A stretch of DNA of 15,906 bases from Clostridia bacterium (GCA_017430945.1 JAFRMB010000096.1:1-15906), one strand, 5' to 3'. Counted from the stretch's first letter, positions 1 to 7,509 are shown. Notes: generated by a model from the sequence alone, not told the origin. Numbers and translations are program-made.

Positions 1-457
1 GCTGGCCGCCGGACAGCTGGTTGATGGAACGCTTCTCATAGCCTTCCATCTTCACGAGCCTGAGCATCCGCATGACCCTGCGGTCGATCTCCGCCTTCAT
101 TTCAGCGCGGGTCTTGCAGCCCATCTGCTCCGGCTTTTTCAGCTTCAGGCCGAAGGCGAGGTTGTCGAACACGTTCAGGTGATTGAACAGCGCATACTTC
201 TGGAACACCGTATTGATGCGGCGCTTGTAAGGCGGTATGCCGGTCATGTCCCTGCCCTCGAACAGCACCTCGCCGGTGGACGGCATCTCAAATCCGCCCA
301 GGATGCGCAACAGCGTGGTCTTGCCGCAGCCGGAGGGGCCCAACAACGTCACGAATTCGCACTTGCGGATGTACAGGTCGATGTCAAAGAGCACCTGCGT
401 ATCGCCAAAGCTCTTCGAGACGCCCTTGATCTCGATCAGCCGCGTATCCTGTACCAT
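1..457 (-). CDS. potA: Spermidine/putrescine ABC transporter ATP-binding protein PotA (partial, 3' end outside window)
   Basis: This is the N-terminal 152 residues of an ABC ATPase that would energise polyamine uptake together with PotB, PotC and the binding protein PotD, none of which lie in the window. The Walker A motif GPSGCGKTT is near residues 40-48. The Q-loop segment VFQKYALFNHLNVFDN is near residues 85-100 and is highly characteristic of PotA. The ABC signature LSGGQ is the last thing visible before the window edge. Walker B, the H-loop and the C-terminal TOBE region are missing. The start is the ATG at 455-457, preceded by a GGGAG ribosome binding site. It lies 53 nt downstream of the XRE-cupin regulator on the same strand, an arrangement common for potABCD operons in Firmicutes. 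Another CUT1/POPT-family importer is possible, but the Q-loop wording makes PotA clearly most likely. Confidence 0.9.
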   Translation of the reverse strand, partial: MVQDTRLIEIKGVSKSFGDTQVLFDIDLYIRKCEFVTLLGPSGCGKTTLLRILGGFEMPSTGEVLFEGRDMTGIPPYKRRINTVFQKYALFNHLNVFDNLAFGLKLKKPEQMGCKTRAEMKAEIDRRVMRMLRLVKMEGYEKRSINQLSGGQ

Positions 458-510
458 AATCAACGCTCCCGTATTGCTTGATGGTCGTTCGTGAAAGACG
501 GCGCCCTCGC

Positions 511-1050
511 CTAAAACGACGGCGGCGTCGATACCCACAGCACCCTGCAGGTGCTCTTGCCGGCGTTGACCAGCTTGTGCGGCGCGTTGGGCCGGAAGCA
601 AAAACTCTCGTCCCGGCGCACGCGCTCTGACCGGTCGCCCAGCACCACCCGGATCGTGCCCGAGAGCACATAGCCGAATTCCTCTCCCTCGTGGGGGTCG
701 TCCTCATCGGTCTCGCCGCCCGGGGCCATCTCCAGCAGGATCGGCTCCATCTGGTTTTTCTGCGCCGACGGGATCAGCCATTTGATCACGCCGCGCAGCC
801 CTTCCGGATCCTCCTTGACGAAGATGTCCTCCGCGCCGAACACGATCTTCTCGTCCGCCTTGGCAAAAAAGGTGGGCAGGTCGCAGCCCAGCGTCTCCAA
901 AAGATCCGACAGCGTATCCAGCGACGGCGAGGTCAGATCCCGCTCGAGAAGCGATATGAAGCTCTTTGAGAGCTCACAGCGATCCGCCAGCTCCGCCTGG
1001 GTCAGGCCGCGCTGCAGCCGCAGCCTGCGGATCTTGATCCCGATGTTCAC
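511..1050 (-). CDS. XRE-family transcriptional regulator with C-terminal cupin domain (PuuR-like)
   Basis: The protein has 179 residues. An N-terminal Cro/C1-type helix-turn-helix spans about residues 5-60, with the typical stretches RGLTQAELADRCELSKSFIS and LERDLTSPSLDTL. A small cupin barrel spans about residues 105-175, with HEGEEFGYVLSG and FRPNAPHKLVN. Proteins with this architecture bind a small ligand in the cupin and often control polyamine or amino-acid genes, and the adjacent potA fits that role. The start is taken as the GTG at 1048-1050 because GGAGG lies 7 nt upstream. An upstream in-frame ATG at 1086 would add 12 residues, but it lies upstream of that ribosome binding site. Self-regulation is suggested by an imperfect palindrome just downstream of the predicted transcription start. 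The identity of the ligand is inference. Confidence 0.9.
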   Translation of the reverse strand: MNIGIKIRRLRLQRGLTQAELADRCELSKSFISLLERDLTSPSLDTLSDLLETLGCDLPTFFAKADEKIVFGAEDIFVKEDPEGLRGVIKWLIPSAQKNQMEPILLEMAPGGETDEDDPHEGEEFGYVLSGTIRVVLGDRSERVRRDESFCFRPNAPHKLVNAGKSTCRVLWVSTPPSF

Positions 1051-1101
1051 AGCGCCACCTCCAGGATGTGATGTCCTTTCCGTCACAGTCCGTTCAAATG
1101 C

Positions 1102-1130
1102 CCGGAAGTTTAAGATTACTCAACTCCCGG
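1102..1130. promoter_or_regulatory. Candidate operator (imperfect palindrome) of the XRE-cupin regulator
   Basis: The arms CCGGAAGTT (1102-1110) and AACTCCCGG (1122-1130) pair with one mismatch around an 11-nt spacer. The site begins a few bases after the predicted transcription start of the regulator-potA unit, a classical place for an autorepressor. It contains the 10-mer AGTTGAGTAA (minus strand, 1116-1125), which recurs exactly on the other strand at 1226-1235. Binding by the adjacent regulator is inference. Confidence 0.5.
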
Positions 1131-1139
1131 ACAACTTTT

Positions 1140-1168
1140 ATTAAACCATCATTTGTGCGCCGTGTCAA
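1140..1168 (-). promoter_or_regulatory. Sigma-A-type promoter for the XRE-potA unit
   Basis: On the minus strand a perfect -35 box TTGACA (1163-1168) and a -10 box TTTAAT (1140-1145) are separated by exactly 17 nt. Transcription would start near 1133, about 80 nt before the GTG start of the regulator. It is one of the best promoter matches in the window. Confidence 0.75.
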
Positions 1169-1224
1169 CACAATATGCGCCGGGATCGCCGTTAAATGTG
1201 TGTATAGCTGAATCATAGCATCAA

Positions 1225-1240
1225 AAGTTGAGTAAAACTT
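1225..1240. promoter_or_regulatory. Second operator-like repeat upstream of the XRE-potA promoter
   Basis: The sequence AAGTT-GAGTAA-AACTT is a palindrome with 5-bp arms. It contains AGTTGAGTAA (1226-1235, plus strand), an exact inverted copy of the 10-mer inside the candidate operator at 1102-1130. It lies about 60 nt upstream of the -35 box. The remaining DNA of the 1051-1372 gene-free stretch holds the promoter, the other operator and the hairpin at 1256-1290; I see no small gene in it. Confidence 0.4.
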
Positions 1241-1255
1241 GACCGACGGGAAAAT

Positions 1256-1290
1256 GATGCCGGCTGCCGCGTTCCTCAGCAGCCGGCGTC
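1256..1290 (-). terminator. Probable intrinsic terminator hairpin of the long minus-strand block
   Basis: Perfect 9-bp arms GCCGGCTGC (1259-1267) and GCAGCCGGC (1279-1287) flank an 11-nt loop. On the minus strand the stem is followed by ATCATTTTCCC, so the U-tract is short. It lies 86 nt after the stop codon of the HD gene and upstream of the XRE-potA promoter, where a terminator is expected. The weak U-tract limits confidence. Confidence 0.5.
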
Positions 1291-1372
1291 GCAGCGCCCG
1301 CGCTCGTACCCGGCCCGATCCGCAGATGGACCATGCGGAACAGACAGCTGCGATCCGGGTCGGATCCGGTCA

Positions 1373-1921
1373 TCAGGCGAAGGACTTCATCGCCTCCAGC
1401 GTGTCCCCGAGCAGTCTGTCCAGATCCCATCCGAGCCGCTCTGCGCCCAGGGTGATGATCTCGCGGCTGCAGCCCGCGGCGAAGCGCTTGTCCTTGAATT
1501 TCTTCTTCAGGCTCTTGAGCTCCATGTCCGCGCAGCTCTTCGACGGCCGCATCAGCGCCGCCGCGCCGATGAGACCGGTGAGCTCGTCCGCTGCGAAGAG
1601 CACCTTTTCCATCTCGTGGGTCGGCTCGGGCAGATCGGGGCTGCTGACGCCCCAGCCATGGCTGGCCGTCGCGCGGATGATCCGCGGATCGATGCCCCTC
1701 TCGCGCATGATCTCCTGGCTCTTGACGCAATGCGCTTCCGGCCAGCGTTCAAAGTCCAGATCGTGGAGTATGCCGACGATCTCCCACAGATCCGCTTCAT
1801 CCGCGTAGCCCAGCCGCTCCGCGTACCAGCGCAGCACGCGCCCCACCGTGACGCCGTGCTCGATGTGGAACGGTTCCTCGTTGTATTCCTTCAACAGCGC
1901 CAGTGCATCTTCTCTCGTCAT
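1373..1921 (-). CDS. HD-domain metal-dependent phosphohydrolase-like protein
   Basis: This 182-residue protein consists almost entirely of one HD domain. The visible metal-ligand candidates are H22 (IEHGVTVG), H53-D54 (GILHDLDFERW), H88 (ASHGWG) and D112 (FAADELTGLI). Small stand-alone HD proteins hydrolyse phosphoester bonds of nucleotides or related molecules, but the substrate cannot be read from the sequence. There is no signal peptide or membrane segment, so it should be cytoplasmic. The ATG start has GAGG 8 nt upstream. It lies 46 nt downstream of the secreted caspase-like gene with no visible promoter or terminator in the gap, so co-transcription is likely, but a shared function is not established. 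Confidence 0.85.
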   Translation of the reverse strand: MTREDALALLKEYNEEPFHIEHGVTVGRVLRWYAERLGYADEADLWEIVGILHDLDFERWPEAHCVKSQEIMRERGIDPRIIRATASHGWGVSSPDLPEPTHEMEKVLFAADELTGLIGAAALMRPSKSCADMELKSLKKKFKDKRFAAGCSREIITLGAERLGWDLDRLLGDTLEAMKSFA

Positions 1922-1967
1922 GTCCCATGCCTCGCTTTCCCGTTTCGTCGTGCTTTGTATATCCGGA

Positions 1968-4040
1968 TCAGTCCGCCGTGCGCCCGAACACCGCCCGCCC
2001 GTCGCCCTGAGGGCTGACCTGGACCGTCTGTACGTAGTCCCCGCCGCCCAGCGTGAGATACCACATCACGCGGCGGGCAGCGTAGCTGTAGAGCTCGTCC
2101 AGCGTGACGACGTTGTCGTAATCCACATCCGCGCGCATGGCGCTTCGGGCCGCGCGGTCGATGCTCCATCCGCCCGCCTCACACACCGCCCGCGCGAACA
2201 CCGTGGCCATGTCGGTCTCCGCGCCGGCGTCGCTGAAGCTGATGCGATAGCTGTCCTGTGTCGTCGTGGCGCTCGCCAGCACCCGGAACCGGCTGCCGGA
2301 GAACACCGCCGGGCCGGCAGAGGGCGTCAGGCCGTCGCGCACGCCGCGCAGGATGTCCTCCGGCGCGCCGGAGCGGCCGATCACGCCTCCGGATCCGCAG
2401 CAGTCCACCAGCAGGACGATCTCGCCCGGCACCTGTTCCAGCGCCTGCCTGAGCTCGGCCGCAGCCAGCACGGACCCATCGTACATCTGAAAGCAGGTCA
2501 TGCCTCCGGCATACCAGGCATGGCAGGCGATGTAGAGCAGCGACGTATCCTGCGCCGCTGCACCGGCAAAGGCCTCTCCCACGGCCTCCAGCGCGGCCTC
2601 CCTGGACACGTCCAGCCGCGTGGTCACCTGATAGCGCGCACCGCCGAATGACAGCGCGCCGAGCATGCTGCGCATCGCCGCCACCGAATTCGCGCCGCCC
2701 GGGCGCGGCTCAGCCACGGCGGGGGCGTAGTTCTGCTCGCCGATCAGAAGCGCCCGATAGCGCTTGAGGGCCGGCGAAACGCGCACCGTCACCCTGTCCT
2801 CAAAGCCTCCCTCGCCCGTGCACACGGTGACCACGGCCTCTCCGACGCCCACGGCGCGCACCACGCCGCCGCGGTCCACCGTCACCACGGTCTCCGGATC
2901 CGCCCGGAAGCTCACCCTCGGCACGGACGCGTTGGCCGGCTGGACGCGCCACTCCAGCGCCGCATCGTCCCCCACGTTCATGTCCAGATGCTGTGCCAGC
3001 ATACGCACGCCCGTTACCGGCACGCGCGTGACCTCCACGCGGCAGCGCGCCCGCACGGCACCGGCGGCATAGGCCGTGATCATCGCCGTGCCCGGCTGCC
3101 GGCCCGTGACCGTGCCGTCCCGGGCCACCCGGGCCACCTCAGGATCGCTCGACTCCCAGAAGAGCACGTCCATCGCGCCCTGAGGCCGCACCCCGGCGCC
3201 GATGCGCATCGACTCGCGCCCCCGCAGCGTGACGGCGTCTCTCGACAACACCACCGCCTCCGGCAGGCCGCCGTCGCCGGCTACCACGTGCATGGCATAC
3301 ATGCCCGTACCGCCGCCGGGAGACGCGACGCGCACGCGATAGACACGGCCCTCGCGCGGCATGAAGTCCATGAGGCACGCGCCGCCCGTCGTCGGCGTCG
3401 CCTCTGCCAGCAGCGCGCCGGACGGTCCGAACAGCTGCGCCTCCAGCCGAAGGCCGCCTTCATCCGGCACGCCCGCCAGCGCCAGCGGCCTCGCGGCCTC
3501 CGCCGTGACGGCGTACCAGTGCACATCGCCCGGCATGGCGATGGCCTTGTCGTAGCGGTCGCCGTCCGGATCCAGCGGCATCGGGTCATCGAAGCACCGG
3601 CTCAGCGCGTGCCGCGCGACCTCGAGCCGCACCTGCCCCGTCCCGAGCAGTTCGATGGTATACCTGCCCTGCGCGGCCAGGCGCCGGGACACCACCGTCA
3701 TGAGCCCCTCGCCCTCCGCCAGCAGCTCGCCGTCCTGCCTGAGGCGCACGGTCACCGACCGCACGGAAGCGTCCGCCGGGAAGACGCATATGTCATACAC
3801 GCTGCCCGTGGGCGCCGTGAAAGCGCACGTCCACGTCCCGCCGTCGAGCGCCGCCAGCTCGAGCGCTCCGGGCTCGAGCACGCGTCCTTGCGCAGCATCG
3901 GATCCTTCCCGTTCGCTGCCTGCCGCGCGGCCATCCCGCATCAGAGCGCCTTCCGCGCGCACGCCAAAGCCCGGCACCGCCATAAGCGCCGCCATAAGGC
4001 CCGCCAGCGCGAGCCCCGCGAGCAGTTGTCGTATGCGCAT
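1968..4040 (-). CDS. Secreted caspase-fold (clan CD-like) protein with Big2 Ig-like domains
   Basis: The protein has 690 residues counted from the ATG at 4040. Residues 1-29 form a signal peptide with cleavage likely after GVRA. Two beta-rich segments follow (about 60-145 and 165-255); the second resembles a pre-peptidase C-terminal (PPC) domain. Two Big2-type Ig-like domains span about 258-338 and 339-422, with phrases such as FWESSDPEVARV and GTVTGRQPGTAMITAY. The C-terminal part (about 427-690) looks caspase-like. It opens with YRALLIGEQNY and has a histidine in LLYIACHAWY (H507). The cysteine motif is LLVDCCGSGG, where C548 aligns with the catalytic Cys of DxCxSG motifs. It ends with an acidic DYDNVVTLDELY segment. 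A secreted or surface cysteine endopeptidase is the best reading; its target is unknown. An in-frame GTG at 4049 is an alternative start, but the GAG ribosome binding site fits the ATG better. Confidence 0.75.
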   Translation of the reverse strand: MRIRQLLAGLALAGLMAALMAVPGFGVRAEGALMRDGRAAGSEREGSDAAQGRVLEPGALELAALDGGTWTCAFTAPTGSVYDICVFPADASVRSVTVRLRQDGELLAEGEGLMTVVSRRLAAQGRYTIELLGTGQVRLEVARHALSRCFDDPMPLDPDGDRYDKAIAMPGDVHWYAVTAEAARPLALAGVPDEGGLRLEAQLFGPSGALLAEATPTTGGACLMDFMPREGRVYRVRVASPGGGTGMYAMHVVAGDGGLPEAVVLSRDAVTLRGRESMRIGAGVRPQGAMDVLFWESSDPEVARVARDGTVTGRQPGTAMITAYAAGAVRARCRVEVTRVPVTGVRMLAQHLDMNVGDDAALEWRVQPANASVPRVSFRADPETVVTVDRGGVVRAVGVGEAVVTVCTGEGGFEDRVTVRVSPALKRYRALLIGEQNYAPAVAEPRPGGANSVAAMRSMLGALSFGGARYQVTTRLDVSREAALEAVGEAFAGAAAQDTSLLYIACHAWYAGGMTCFQMYDGSVLAAAELRQALEQVPGEIVLLVDCCGSGGVIGRSGAPEDILRGVRDGLTPSAGPAVFSGSRFRVLASATTTQDSYRISFSDAGAETDMATVFARAVCEAGGWSIDRAARSAMRADVDYDNVVTLDELYSYAARRVMWYLTLGGGDYVQTVQVSPQGDGRAVFGRTAD

Positions 4041-4053
4041 ATCGATCACTCAG

Positions 4054-4078
4054 GCGCCGGCGCACGTCGGGCCGGCGC
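4054..4078. other. GC-rich hairpin between the acyltransferase and caspase-like genes
   Basis: Perfect 8-bp arms GCGCCGGC (4054-4061) and GCCGGCGC (4071-4078) enclose a 9-nt loop. No U-tract follows on the minus strand, so it is not a standard terminator. It lies about 14 nt upstream of the caspase-like gene's ATG and could affect translation or mRNA stability. Confidence 0.4.
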
Positions 4079-4118
4079 ACGGCCAGGTCGCATGGAGCCT
4101 CGTCCTGTTCAGCTGCCT

Positions 4119-4712
4119 CTACGGCGCGTCCCTCAGCGCCCATACCGCGTCCTCGATGCGACGGGTGGCGGCCTCCAGCGTCTGGCCGTCCACCTTGCGC
4201 CCGAGATCCGACAGGTCGACCGGCGCACCGATCCGCACCGGGGTGCGGCGGAAGAGCCGGTAGGGTCCGCCGATGAAGACCGGTATAACCGGCTTCCCGG
4301 CGCGCAGCGCAATCAGCGATATGCCCGACAGCATGGGCAGCCGCTCGTTGGTCCTGCTGCGCGTCCCCTGGGGAAACACGCCCAGCACATGGCCGTCCGA
4401 GAGCAGCTTCAGCGCCGTGCGCACGGCGTTGAGGTCGTTGTGGCCGCGGTCGACCGGGAAAGCCTCCAGCCCCTTCAGGATCGCGGCGAGCGGCTTCCAC
4501 TTGAACAGCTCCGCTTTGGCCATGAAGTGCAGCATGCGCCTTCGGATCCTGACCGCCAGATAGATGGGATCACGGGCGTGCAGATGGTTCGCGCAGACGA
4601 TGCACGCGCCCTCCGGAGGCAGGTTCTCCAGGCCCTCGATGCGCACGGGATAGACCAAGCTGTAGTACGGGCGGATGACGCCGCACATGAAATGATAAAA
4701 CCTCTTCCCCAT
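4119..4712 (-). CDS. plsC: PlsC-type 1-acyl-glycerol-3-phosphate acyltransferase
   Basis: This 197-residue protein belongs to the PlsC/LPLAT family, which transfers an acyl chain to lysophosphatidic acid to make phosphatidic acid at the cytoplasmic membrane face. The catalytic NHxxxxD motif is ANHLHARDP (H43 to D48). A substrate-binding block LEAFPVDRG is near 82-90, and VFPQGTRSR is near 112-120. The usual family motif is FPEGTRS, so Q115 replaces a normally conserved glutamate. The PVIPVF block follows at 141-146. The start is the ATG at 4710-4712, with AGGAGG 8 nt upstream; an earlier in-frame ATG at 4742 lies upstream of that site. The gap to uvrC is only 26 nt. The ribosome binding site sits in a small hairpin at 4714-4730. 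Phospholipid synthesis is the expected role, with modest doubt because of the motif change. Confidence 0.85.
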   Translation of the reverse strand: MGKRFYHFMCGVIRPYYSLVYPVRIEGLENLPPEGACIVCANHLHARDPIYLAVRIRRRMLHFMAKAELFKWKPLAAILKGLEAFPVDRGHNDLNAVRTALKLLSDGHVLGVFPQGTRSRTNERLPMLSGISLIALRAGKPVIPVFIGGPYRLFRRTPVRIGAPVDLSDLGRKVDGQTLEAATRRIEDAVWALRDAP

Positions 4713-4713
4713 G

Positions 4714-4730
4714 ACAGAGACCTCCTCTGT
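4714..4730 (-). promoter_or_regulatory. Hairpin presenting the plsC ribosome binding site
   Basis: On the minus strand the arms ACAGAG and CTCTGT (6 bp) enclose the 5-nt loop GAGGT. The AGGAGG Shine-Dalgarno sequence (4721-4726) spans the loop and one stem base. The stem ends one base before the plsC ATG. It could tune plsC translation or tie it to ribosomes finishing uvrC, whose stop codon is at 4739-4741. A 6-bp stem can arise by chance. Confidence 0.35.
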
Positions 4731-4738
4731 TCCACCGG

Positions 4739-6664
4739 TCATTCCGGCGCGTCGTGCGCATCCGCTTCGTGCAGAAAGCGGTACACCGACGCCGCCACTT
4801 TCTCCGGCACGCCCGGCACTCCGGCGATGTCCCCGGCGGACGCCGCCTTCAGCGCTTCTACGGTCCTGAAGTGTTTGAGGATCGCCCTGCGGCGCTTCTC
4901 GCCCACGCCCGGCACGCCGTCCAGCTGCGATGCGATGGATGCGCGCCCGCGCAGCGCGCGGTGGTGGATGATGGCAAAGCGGTGCGCCTCATCGCGCAGC
5001 CGCTGGATCAGGTGCAGCGCGTTGGAGTGGCGGTCCAGCAGGATGCTCTCCTCCTCGTCCGGCAGCACGATCTCCTCGATGCGCTTGGCCAGGCCGAACA
5101 GCGGGATATCGAGCCCGAGTTCGCGCATGGCGTCCCGCGCAGCCGCGACCTGTCCACGGCCGCCGTCGATCAATATGAGGTCCGGAAGCCACGAGAACTT
5201 GCCGCCTTCGGGATCCAGGCCCTGCCCTCTCCGCTCCTCCAGTTCCTTCAAGCCGTGTGTGAGCCGCCGGCGGATGACCTCGGCGATGGAGGCAAAGTCA
5301 TTGGCGCCCTCCACGGTCTTGATCCGGTATCTGCGGTACTCGCGGTTCGCGGCCAGGCCGTCCACCATGACCACCTCGCTGGCCACCGACAGCGCGCCCT
5401 GGGTGTTGGAGATGTCATAGCCCTCGATGCGGCGCGGCAGCTTCTGAAGCGCCAGCACATGCTGGAGCTCCTCAAGCGCGCCGGTCGTGCGGGCCCACGA
5501 GCCCGCGCTGCGCCGGTCCAGCTTGTGCATGTCGTCCTTCAGATTCTTGATCGCCATGTCCACCAGCTTGCGCTTTTCGCCGCGCACCGGCACAGACAGG
5601 TACACTCTTCGCCCGTGCAGCTCGCCCAACAGCTGTTCGATGACCTGCTGCTCCGGCGGCATCACCGAGAGCAACAGCTCCTGGGGCGGCGCAGCCTCGG
5701 GATCGTAGTACTGCAGTATGAACTGGGTCAGCACGTCGCCCATCGTCTCATCGCCGGCGCCCTCCAGCGTGAACCGCTCCGAGCCGATCAGCCTGCCGGA
5801 GCGCACGAACATCAGCTGCACCATGGCGTCCGCGTCGTGGGGCATCGCCGCGATGATGTCCTGATCGCCCATAGCGGTCGAGATGGCCTTCTGCTTCTGC
5901 ATCACCGCCTCGACGGCGCGTATGCGGTCCCGATAGACGGCCGCGCGCTCGTAATTCATCTCTGCGGACGCCTCGAGCATGCGCTTTTTCAGCTCGTCCA
6001 GCACCGGAGCGTATCTGCCGTTCAGGAAGTCCATGACCTGGTGGATGGTCTGCAGGTAGGTCTCCTCGGATACGCGCCCGGCACACGGGGCGGGGCACTG
6101 GCCCACCTGATGGTGCACGCACGGGCGGCGCGGCCTGTCCGGATCCATGCGCCAGCTGCACGTGCGGATCGGGAACACCATGCGCACCACGTCCAGCACC
6201 TCTCGGACCACCGTCGCGCCCTGAAAAGGCCCAAAGTACCTCGCGCCGTCCTTCTCCTGGCGCCGCACCAGATGGACCCGCGGATACCGCTCCTTCAGAT
6301 CGATGCGGATGAAGGGATAGTGCTTGTCGTCCTTCAGCAGGATGTTGTAGTGGGGCTTGTGCAGCTTGATGAGGTTGCACTCCAGCGTAAAGGCCTCCAG
6401 CTCGCCGTCCACCAGCATGATGTCAAAGTCATCGATCTTCGAGACCATGGCCCGCACCTTTGCCGTGTGGCCCCGGCTCGGCCGGAAATACTGGCTCACG
6501 CGGTTTTTCAGGTTCTTGGCCTTGCCCACATAGATGATCTCACCCTCATGCTTCATGAGGTAGCAGCCCGGCGAATCTGGCAGGTTGGCGATCTTCCACT
6601 CCAGGTCCGGCGTCAAATGGACGTAGTTCATGTCGCCGGGATCGAACGGAAAACGCTCGTTCAT
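4739..6664 (-). CDS. uvrC: UvrABC nucleotide excision repair endonuclease subunit UvrC
   Basis: UvrC makes the dual incisions flanking DNA lesions after damage recognition by UvrA and UvrB. The N-terminal GIY-YIG nuclease domain (about 28-105) has LPDSPGCYLMK, IIYVGKAKNLKNRV and the glutamate in TLECNLIK. Cysteines C169, C182, C190 and C194 match the spacing of the UvrC iron-sulfur cluster. A UVR domain that contacts UvrB lies near 222-257. It is followed by the RNase H-like nuclease domain (DISNTQG, LILIDGGRGQ) and C-terminal helix-hairpin-helix motifs (LDGVPGVGEKRR). The start chosen is the ATG at 6664, with GGGA 7 nt upstream, giving 641 residues. Alternatives are the ATG at 6727, which overlaps the permease stop as TGATG and would add 21 residues, and an ATG at 6631, which is closest to usual UvrC N-termini. 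The gene appears to be co-transcribed with the upstream ABC exporter. Confidence 0.95.
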   Translation of the reverse strand: MNERFPFDPGDMNYVHLTPDLEWKIANLPDSPGCYLMKHEGEIIYVGKAKNLKNRVSQYFRPSRGHTAKVRAMVSKIDDFDIMLVDGELEAFTLECNLIKLHKPHYNILLKDDKHYPFIRIDLKERYPRVHLVRRQEKDGARYFGPFQGATVVREVLDVVRMVFPIRTCSWRMDPDRPRRPCVHHQVGQCPAPCAGRVSEETYLQTIHQVMDFLNGRYAPVLDELKKRMLEASAEMNYERAAVYRDRIRAVEAVMQKQKAISTAMGDQDIIAAMPHDADAMVQLMFVRSGRLIGSERFTLEGAGDETMGDVLTQFILQYYDPEAAPPQELLLSVMPPEQQVIEQLLGELHGRRVYLSVPVRGEKRKLVDMAIKNLKDDMHKLDRRSAGSWARTTGALEELQHVLALQKLPRRIEGYDISNTQGALSVASEVVMVDGLAANREYRRYRIKTVEGANDFASIAEVIRRRLTHGLKELEERRGQGLDPEGGKFSWLPDLILIDGGRGQVAAARDAMRELGLDIPLFGLAKRIEEIVLPDEEESILLDRHSNALHLIQRLRDEAHRFAIIHHRALRGRASIASQLDGVPGVGEKRRRAILKHFRTVEALKAASAGDIAGVPGVPEKVAASVYRFLHEADAHDAPE

Positions 6665-6726
6665 CTCATATTCCCGATCCACCCCGCTGTTGAGCTCGCC
6701 CGCGTCCGTGGCCGGTCTGCCATCCA

Positions 6727-7509
6727 TCACAGGCTCACCTTCCTGTCAAGGAGCACCGCCGACGCACCGGCGAACACCAGGCAGCACGCCGCCTCGATCG
6801 CCAGCGCCTTGCCCAGCAGCGCGCCGGTCTCCTGCAGGGTATCGGCCGCGCCGCTGACCATCTCTCCGGACAGCTTCGACGTGGCATACTGCAGCAGGAC
6901 GAACAATATGAAGCTCAGCAGCCCGCGCAGGAAGCCGCGCTTGTTCTGAAGCAGCGTCGCGCTCAGCGTGATGGCGAGATACGCCGTGCACAGCAGCGTC
7001 AGTATGGAGATGAGCACCCTGCCGCCGATCTCGGCGACGCGCAGCAGCACCTGCGTCAGCGTGATGTTGCCTCCCATGCCGCCCGTCAGCATCGTGAACG
7101 TGAAGTCGAGCTGCCTGTAGGTGTCCGCATTCATATTGAGCTTGTGGAACTCGCGGGCGTAATCGAAGTAGATCGAGGCGCCGAACAGCGCCGCGACGAC
7201 CAGCGCGGCCAGCATGGTGAACAGCAGCTTGGAAGCCACGACCTCGGCGGGGCTGACCGGCATCATGAAGGTCAGATAGCCCGTCTTGTTGTTCAACTCC
7301 CGCGAGTAACTCACGATGCCCGAGACCAGTATGTACAGGTAAACGGCAAAGACCAGCGCCGTCAGGAGCCCCAGGCACACGCCGATCACGCGGTAATCGT
7401 CGATCCTGTCCCCGATGACATAGCCGATCTCCAGCACGGCCAGCATGGCCAGCATGATGAGCAGCGGTGTGCGCATCTTTCGAAACTCGTATTTCATCAG
7501 CTTAAGCAT
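6727..7509 (-). CDS. ABC-2 type transporter permease subunit
   Basis: This 260-residue membrane protein has about six hydrophobic segments. Visible examples are LLIMLAMLAVLEIGYVIG near the N-terminus, LLTALVFAVYLYILVSGIV, LLFTMLAALVVAALFG, ILTLLCTAYLAITLSATLL, LLSFILFVLLQ and a final ACCLVFAGASAVLL. The cytoplasmic stretch YSRELNNKTGYLTFMMPVS is typical of ABC-2 exporters. It should pair with the ATPase encoded just upstream. The start is the ATG at 7509: AGGAGG lies 9 nt upstream, inside the end of the ATPase gene, and the two reading frames overlap by 8 nt, indicating translational coupling. The substrate is unknown; such pairs export peptides, antibiotics or lipids, or act in envelope stress. 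The stop codon overlaps a possible uvrC ATG (TGATG). Confidence 0.88.
   Translation of the reverse strand: MLKLMKYEFRKMRTPLLIMLAMLAVLEIGYVIGDRIDDYRVIGVCLGLLTALVFAVYLYILVSGIVSYSRELNNKTGYLTFMMPVSPAEVVASKLLFTMLAALVVAALFGASIYFDYAREFHKLNMNADTYRQLDFTFTMLTGGMGGNITLTQVLLRVAEIGGRVLISILTLLCTAYLAITLSATLLQNKRGFLRGLLSFILFVLLQYATSKLSGEMVSGAADTLQETGALLGKALAIEAACCLVFAGASAVLLDRKVSL

Noticed and set aside
2988..5420. An 810-residue open frame on the plus strand, antisense to the caspase-like, plsC and uvrC genes.
   Set aside because: Its translation is rich in Arg, His and Ala with no recognisable domain, it spans several genuine genes on the other strand, and it lacks a ribosome binding site. It is a typical shadow frame in GC-rich DNA.
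4754..6949. A 731-residue open frame on the plus strand opposite uvrC and the permease.
   Set aside because: The opposite strand encodes a complete UvrC with all its motifs, and the frame's composition (His, Arg, Leu, Gln) is that of a reverse-complement shadow.
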